This document shows positions 59,482 to 64,000 of a stretch of DNA of 64,000 nucleotides, in pieces (the stretch's first letter is position 1; every line of letters begins with the position of its first letter). This stretch comes from Phytohabitans sp052068095. GTDB taxonomy: Bacteria; Actinomycetota; Actinomycetes; Mycobacteriales; Micromonosporaceae. The DNA is taken from the NCBI RefSeq assembly GCF_052068095.1, contig NZ_JBQHDG010000013.1, positions 1 through 64,000 on the forward strand, read 5' to 3'. Made by a program: the position numbers and the translations under genes. The notes below the pieces were generated by a model, which saw only the letters and a program-made list of their open reading frames with translations, was not told where the DNA came from and ran no database searches.

Positions 59482-60870
59482 GTGTCCGACGAGGCACACG
59501 CCGCCGCCGAACGGCAGGCCACCTTCCGCGAGGTGTTCAGCCAGTCCGAGTATCGAGCGGTCTACCTCGCGAGCGCGCTGTCCTGGTTCGGTGACTACAT
59601 CTCCAAGGCAGCGGTCACGGTGCTGGTCTACGACCAGACGCAATCCGTGGCGATGTCGGCCGCCGCGTTCGCGATCAGCTACCTGCCCTGGCTGCTCGGC
59701 GGCCCGGTCCTGGCCACCATCGCGGAGCGCTCGCCGTACCGCGCGGTGATGGTCAGCGCCGACCTGTTCCGCATGGTGCTGGTCGCGCTGCTCGCGCTCA
59801 TCGAGATGCCGGCGCCCCTGCTCCTCGTCGTGATCTTCCTCTGCACGCTGGCCAACCCGCCGTCCCAGGCCGCCCGCTCGGCGCTGCTCCCGCTGATCCT
59901 GGCCGGTGACCGGCTGGTCGTGGGCCTCTCGGTCAACCTCACCACCGGCCAGGCCGCCCAGGTCGCCGGCTATCTGACGGGCGCCGCCATCGCGGCGGTC
60001 AACCCGCGGCTGGCGCTCGCGATCGACGCCGGCACCTACGCCATTTCCGCGGTGCTGATCCGCCTCGGCGTGCGCGCGCGACCGCCGGCCATGACCGCGG
60101 CACACCGCAGCCACCTGCTGCGGGAGACCGCCGACGGCTTCCGCATCGTCTTCGGCACGCCGGTGCTGCGCTCGATCGCCGTGCTCGTATTCGCCGCCAT
60201 GCTCTTCGCGATCGTGCCCGAGGGCCTGGCCGCCGCCTGGGCCGCCACGCTCGGCGACAGCGAGGCGCAACGCGGCTTCTCCCAGGGCGTGATCATGGCC
60301 GCCAGCCCGACCGGCTTCATCATCGGCGGCCTGGTGACCGCTCGGCTGCTCCGGCCCGACGTCCGGCGCGCGCTGATCCGCCCGTTCGCCGTGATCGCGC
60401 CGCTCTCGCTCGTGCCCGCGCTATTCAGCCCTTCGGCCATGGGCATCGCGGTGATGGCCGCGATCTGCGGCTTCGCGGTCGCCGGCATGATGCCCGCGGC
60501 CAACGGCCTGTTCGTCCAGGCGCTGCCGCACGGGTTTCGGGCCCGGGCGTTCGGCGTGATGCAGAGCGGCACCCAGATCATGCAGGGCGCGGCTGTGCTG
60601 GCCACCGGCGTGCTCGCCGAGCACAATCCGATCCCTCGCGTGGTCGGGCTCTGGAGCCTGGCCGGTGTGGTGCTCATCCTGCTCGCCTCGACCCAGTGGC
60701 CGAGCGCCGACCGGTTCAACGCCACGGCGGTCGCCGCCGCCCGCACCCAGCCGGGTGCCACGCCGCCGCCGGCGCCCCTCGACCAGCCGGCCCGGCGAAA
60801 CGGCGCGCACCAGGGTGACGCACGTGACGTCGTCGAGCAGGTAAGGCTCCCTGGCAAGATAGAGCGGTGA
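59482..60870 (+). CDS. MFS transporter (drug-efflux type)
   Basis: This is a 462-residue protein with about twelve spans and a 40-residue polar C-terminus. FREVFSQSEYRAVYLASALSW starts the first helix, and FLCTLANPPSQAARSALLPL is a conserved loop of the group. GGLVTARLLRPDVRRALIRP follows in the second half. GTG 59482 has GGAGG 7 bp upstream, which decides it over an upstream GTG. It is coupled to the globin gene by a GTGA overlap, so the two proteins are made together. The substrate is unknown. Coupling to an oxygen-binding globin hints at a stress or toxic-compound setting. Confidence 0.82.
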   Translation: MSDEAHAAAERQATFREVFSQSEYRAVYLASALSWFGDYISKAAVTVLVYDQTQSVAMSAAAFAISYLPWLLGGPVLATIAERSPYRAVMVSADLFRMVLVALLALIEMPAPLLLVVIFLCTLANPPSQAARSALLPLILAGDRLVVGLSVNLTTGQAAQVAGYLTGAAIAAVNPRLALAIDAGTYAISAVLIRLGVRARPPAMTAAHRSHLLRETADGFRIVFGTPVLRSIAVLVFAAMLFAIVPEGLAAAWAATLGDSEAQRGFSQGVIMAASPTGFIIGGLVTARLLRPDVRRALIRPFAVIAPLSLVPALFSPSAMGIAVMAAICGFAVAGMMPAANGLFVQALPHGFRARAFGVMQSGTQIMQGAAVLATGVLAEHNPIPRVVGLWSLAGVVLILLASTQWPSADRFNATAVAAARTQPGATPPPAPLDQPARRNGAHQGDARDVVEQVRLPGKIER

Positions 60871-61283
60871 ACTTCTTCGACACGGTCGGCGGCGAGCCGA
60901 CCTTCCGCAAGCTGGTCGACGAGTTCTACGCGGGGGTGACCACCGATCCACTGCTCCGCCCGCTGTACCCGGAGGAAGACCTCGGCCCGGCCGCGGAGCG
61001 GCTGACGCTCTTCCTGATGCAGTACTGGGGCGGCCCCAACACGTACTCGGCGGAGCGCGGGCACCCCCGGCTGCGGATGCGGCACGCGCCCTTCCGGGTC
61101 GGCCCGGCCGAGCGAGACGCCTGGCTGCACCACATGCGCCGGGCCGTGGACAGCCTCGACCTCCCGGCCGACCAGCACGCGACGCTCTGGGATTACCTGG
61201 AGCGGGCCGCGTACTTCATGGTCAACACCATGGACGAAGGGCCGGGCCCGGCCGGTCCGACAAATGGGTTGAAGACCGCATAA
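60867..61283 (+). CDS. glbO: group II truncated hemoglobin (GlbO-like)
   Basis: This 138-residue globin has FYAGVTTDPLLRPLYPEEDL, MQYWGGPNTYSAERGHPRLR and RMRHAPFRVGPAERDAWLHH. This is almost the consensus of mycobacterial GlbO. His73 in RMRHAPF is the proximal heme ligand. Tyr and Trp near WDYLERAAYFMV are the usual distal-side and G8 residues. It binds oxygen and may detoxify nitric oxide or peroxide. The GTG at 60867 overlaps the MFS stop. The C-terminus is slightly longer than the mycobacterial protein (GPGPAGPTNGLKTA). Confidence 0.9.
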   Translation: MNFFDTVGGEPTFRKLVDEFYAGVTTDPLLRPLYPEEDLGPAAERLTLFLMQYWGGPNTYSAERGHPRLRMRHAPFRVGPAERDAWLHHMRRAVDSLDLPADQHATLWDYLERAAYFMVNTMDEGPGPAGPTNGLKTA

Positions 61284-61314
61284 CAGCTCACGGCGCTCGA
61301 TCGTTGGGCAGATC

Positions 61315-62565
61315 ATGCGCCGCCGTCTCTTCGCCGTCGCCGCCGTAGCCGCCGCTACCGTGGCCGGGGTCGTGCCCGCCGTCGCGCAGGTCGCCCAGCC
61401 GGCCGTGGTCTCCGCCGACCCGGTCGACTGGACACCGCATGTGCTCGACGGCACCGTGCACGCGATCGTCCAGGTGGGCGACACGGTCGTGGTCGGCGGC
61501 ACATTCTCGGCCGTGGCCAGCGACGACGGCTTCCAGTACCAGCGGGACTACCTCCTCGCGTTCGGCGCGACGGACGGCGTGGTGCGCCGCTTCGCGCCCC
61601 GGCTCGACGGCCCGGTGTACGCGCTGGCGGCCGGCCCCGACGGCACCGTCTACGCCGGCGGCGCCTTCCGCACCGTGAACGGCGTCGCGCAGCGCGGCAT
61701 GACCCGCCTGTCGCTGGCCAGCGGCGCCCGGGTGGCCGGCTTCACCGCCGACGTCAACTGGGGCGACGTGCGGGCGCTTGCCGCGTCCGGCCGGTGGCTC
61801 TACGCCGGCGGCACGTTCTCGTCGGTCAACCGGGTGCCCCGCGCCGGCCTCGCCCGCCTCGACGCGGGCTCGGGCGCGGTCGACGCCGGCTTCGACGCCG
61901 GGCTCACCGCCGCCACGGCGGAACGGCGGGTACGCGTCGAGGACTTCGCCCTCGCGCCCGGCGGGCGCCGGCTGGTCATCGCCGGCGCGTTCGCCCGAGC
62001 CGCCGGCCAGGACCGGGTCCAGCTCGCGCTCCTCGACGTCGCCGGCCCGCGCGCGGTCGCGGCCAACTGGTACACCGACGCGTTCCGCGACACCTGCGAC
62101 GCCGCGTACGACACCTACCTGCGCGGCGTCGACTTCGCCCCCGACGGCTCCTACTTCGTCGTGGTGACCACCGGCAACGCCAGCGGCCCGACCCGGCTGT
62201 GCGACACGGCCGCACGCTTCAACGTGGCGGGGCTGGGCCGGCACAACCCGGCGTGGATCAACCACACCGGCGGCAACACACTGCTGTCGGTGGCGGTGAC
62301 CGGCAGCGCGGTCTACGTCGGCGGGCACCAGCAGTGGCTCGACAACCCGCAGGGCAACAAGACCGCCGGTCCGGGCGCGGTCTCACGCCCGGGGATCGGC
62401 GCGATCGACCCGCGAACCGGCAAGGCCCTCCCCTGGAACCCCACCCGCAGCCGCGGCGTGGGCGTCCGCGCCTTCCTGGCCACGGCGAACGGCCTCTGGG
62501 TCGGCTCCGACACCGACCGCCTCGGCAACGAATACCACGGCCGGATCGGCATGTTCCCGCTCTGA
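61315..62565 (+). CDS. secreted beta-propeller (delta-60/PQQ-like repeat) protein
   Basis: This is a 416-residue exported protein with a typical signal peptide (RRRLFAVAAVAAATVAGVVP, cleavage near VAQ). The mature part repeats a blade of about 45 residues with VYAGGAFRTVNGVA, LYAGGTFSSVNRVP and VIAGAFARAAG, plus VYVGGHQQWLDNP. These are delta-60-type propeller motifs. RDTCDAAYDTYLRGVDF and TRLCDTAARFN hold two Cys. It is likely extracellular and may bind sugar or protein. It follows the globin gene by 31 bp but has its own short upstream gap. No catalytic set is visible. Confidence 0.72.
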   Translation: MRRRLFAVAAVAAATVAGVVPAVAQVAQPAVVSADPVDWTPHVLDGTVHAIVQVGDTVVVGGTFSAVASDDGFQYQRDYLLAFGATDGVVRRFAPRLDGPVYALAAGPDGTVYAGGAFRTVNGVAQRGMTRLSLASGARVAGFTADVNWGDVRALAASGRWLYAGGTFSSVNRVPRAGLARLDAGSGAVDAGFDAGLTAATAERRVRVEDFALAPGGRRLVIAGAFARAAGQDRVQLALLDVAGPRAVAANWYTDAFRDTCDAAYDTYLRGVDFAPDGSYFVVVTTGNASGPTRLCDTAARFNVAGLGRHNPAWINHTGGNTLLSVAVTGSAVYVGGHQQWLDNPQGNKTAGPGAVSRPGIGAIDPRTGKALPWNPTRSRGVGVRAFLATANGLWVGSDTDRLGNEYHGRIGMFPL

Positions 62566-62774
62566 CCCCGAAACCACGATCAAAAGACAGAGATTTGAGC
62601 TACCGCGACGTCCGCCGTGGTCCAGACCGCTGCTCCCGCGGCCTCACCCGTCCGCTGTTGGGGAAGCACAGCAAAGGGCTGCGCGCACACCCACCGCCAG
62701 CCGGGGTTCGCGAGGCCGGGCGCGGCCGTCCGCGCTGTGCGGGCTCCGACACCGCGTCTGCTCTTGCGATCTTG

Positions 62775-63401
62775 CTAGAGGAGGGCGCCCTCGTCGTGGA
62801 GCCAGTCGACGAACGATGTGGCCACGGCCGCGCCGCAGTCGAGCAGCTCGACCACCAGCGCGTCGTGCGCGCCGGCGCTCAGCGGCACCTGGAGCTCGGC
62901 GTAGATGGGCAGCTGGCCGCGCTCGGTGGGGTCGCCGACGTAGGCCTTGCAGAAGCGGCGCGTATGGTTCCACTCGTTGACCACGCGGTAGGCCCGGTCG
63001 GCCCAGTCGGGCGGCACTGTCGAGTGTGGACGAGCGCGCATCACGAGGATCTCGTCGTCGGGGCCCTCCAGCGTGAAGAGCACCGCGTGGCGCTCCCACA
63101 TGGCGAGCAGGCTGCCATCGCCATCGGCGAGGTAGCGCACGTCGAGCAGGTCGAGAGCCTCGCCGATGCGGCGCAGCGTGACGGGCGCGACCTTCACCGG
63201 CATCTCATCGTCCATACTGGACAGATCAGACGGCACCGCCACGTGGCCGGCCTCGCGCTGGGCCGGGACGCCGACACGCACCTTGCCGGACAGGGTCGTG
63301 CGTTTGCCGGCGGGCCGCGGCCCGGGACTCTGCCGTGGGACACTCGCGGGGCTCGCCGGGCTCGGCGCCTCGGGCTCCTCCCCGGTGGCCTCCTGGGTCA
63401 C
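62775..63401 (-). CDS. YbjN domain-containing protein
   Basis: This is a 208-residue protein. An Ala/Pro/Ser-rich N-terminal part of about 80 residues precedes the YbjN domain, which has a T3SS-chaperone-like fold: TLRRIGEALDLLDVRYLADG, HAVLFTLEGPDDEILVMRAR and RAYRVVNEWNHTRRFCKAY. In Actinobacteria this gene often sits next to mshA. That neighbour is not in the window. GTG 63401 is used because GAGAGG lies 6 bp upstream; an ATG at 63461 would extend it. The intergenic 62566-62774 carries no recognisable gene. Its function is not known; YbjN proteins are linked to stress and motility in enterobacteria. Confidence 0.75.
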   Translation of the reverse strand: MTQEATGEEPEAPSPASPASVPRQSPGPRPAGKRTTLSGKVRVGVPAQREAGHVAVPSDLSSMDDEMPVKVAPVTLRRIGEALDLLDVRYLADGDGSLLAMWERHAVLFTLEGPDDEILVMRARPHSTVPPDWADRAYRVVNEWNHTRRFCKAYVGDPTERGQLPIYAELQVPLSAGAHDALVVELLDCGAAVATSFVDWLHDEGALL

Positions 63402-63592
63402 GCCTGGCCTCTCCAGCCTTCCGCCACCGGTGTGACCGGGGCGCCATTGCCACCACGGCATCGCTCGTGCACCTCACTCCCCAGCGGATCCAGCCGCCTA
63501 CGTTGCGTTGGACCCGACGCACGACGGTACCCGGACAGCCGGCTTCAGGCACCCCCCCAACGACCCCACCAAGCCAGAAAGATGATGCGGCA

Positions 63593-64000
63593 TCAGCCGT
63601 TCGTATGAGCTGCGGCTGGTCGTACCGCGAATTGACTCACGGGAAGTAGCCAGGCCACACCGTATGGTGCCGCCAAGCCAACCCACCGGCCGGTAGCTTG
63701 TACGCGCACTTCGCCCATCTGTACGGGGTCGACTTCACCAGCAGCCGGGGCCGAACGGCCGAGAAACCCCATCCTTACGACGGCCTGGATCAGCCTTTGC
63801 GGCACCTCGACCCGGGACTCCCCGTCGGTGACCAGGATGGCCACATGATCGAGCAGCGCGTCGCGCAGTGCCCGCTGCCCCACGGCGCGTCCGCCGACCC
63901 CCTCGGCGCTGGCCGTGCGCAGCGTCCCGGCGGCCGCGGCGGCGATGCGGTAGACCTCGGCGGCCGGCACGGTCTCGACCGCCCGCGCGCCGGACGGCGG
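63593..64000 (-). CDS. conserved hypothetical protein, 3' part (continues past the window edge)
   Basis: An open frame runs from the right edge down to a stop at 63593, giving at least 135 residues. The tail has VEVPQRLIQAVVRMGFLGRS, VQMGEVRVQATGRWVGLA and APYGVAWLLPVSQF. It looks like a small soluble alpha/beta protein of actinobacterial type. I do not recognise a function. GTG 63970 is an internal possible start, but the frame stays open to position 64000, so the true start is probably outside. It lies 191 bp upstream of the YbjN gene on the same strand, and may share its transcript. Confidence 0.55.
   Translation of the reverse strand, partial: PPSGARAVETVPAAEVYRIAAAAAGTLRTASAEGVGGRAVGQRALRDALLDHVAILVTDGESRVEVPQRLIQAVVRMGFLGRSAPAAGEVDPVQMGEVRVQATGRWVGLAAPYGVAWLLPVSQFAVRPAAAHTNG

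Overview
The window is high-GC DNA with frequent GTG starts and many 4-bp ATGA/GTGA stop-start overlaps. Its families are typical of Actinobacteria: group II truncated globin, class F sortase, LCP ligase, CtaJ-like and DUF5130 proteins, and an ECF41-type sigma factor. A mycelial actinomycete is likely. Assignment to the Micromonosporaceae is only an impression; no rRNA, tRNA or other taxonomic marker is present.

Positions 1-40.9 kb form a large cell-surface polysaccharide locus. A plus-strand run (1-10.6 kb) holds a truncated SDR, a membrane protein, a GT4, a WbpB-like dehydrogenase, an SDR, two DegT aminotransferases, a PglD/NeuD-type acetyltransferase, an MFS exporter and a secreted propeller. 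A WbpD-like acetyltransferase faces this run. A minus-strand block (10.6-20.0 kb) supplies a Wzx-like flippase, a GT4, a 1324-aa secreted protein with three DUF4082 modules, an O-antigen ligase/polymerase and a Wzz-like protein. Two tandem asparagine-synthase-type proteins follow; the first has lost its catalytic Cys2. Then come a secreted beta-helix protein, an acyltransferase 3 and a tight five-gene unit: GT4, GT2, polysaccharide deacetylase, ATP-grasp, PHP phosphoesterase. After these lie another GT2, an LCP glycopolymer ligase, two methyltransferase-type proteins and a hydrolase. A plausible overall product is an amino- or uronic-acid-containing polymer, exported by Wzx/Wzy and anchored by LCP. 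No initiating phosphoglycosyltransferase and no BY-kinase were seen.

Positions 36.6-44.5 kb form a second, colinear minus-strand module. It contains an ECF41-like sigma factor with a candidate self-recognised promoter, a copper-radical (GlxA/galactose-oxidase-like) oxidase, an Excalibur protein, a GT-C enzyme, a processive membrane GT2 and a GH113-like lipoprotein. The layout resembles the CslA/GlxA glycan systems of Streptomyces hyphal tips.

Positions 44.5-50.2 kb are a gene graveyard. A duplicated 3-hydroxyacyl-CoA dehydrogenase ends inside a perfect 26-bp hairpin. Beyond it lie remnants of relA (TGS domain, two frameshifts), a CPBP protease, a tyrosine recombinase and a Wadjet JetD-like protein, interleaved with intact GPP34/DUF3592-like and DUF4142 genes.

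Positions 50.2-64 kb look like chromosomal housekeeping and accessory genes: a divergent MarR regulator and aldehyde dehydrogenase sharing a palindromic operator, DUF6174 and DUF5130 proteins, CtaJ-like, amidase, kynureninase, a class F sortase beside a candidate substrate, HNH nuclease, MscS channel, MFS transporter with GlbO, a secreted propeller, YbjN, and a conserved protein cut by the window edge.
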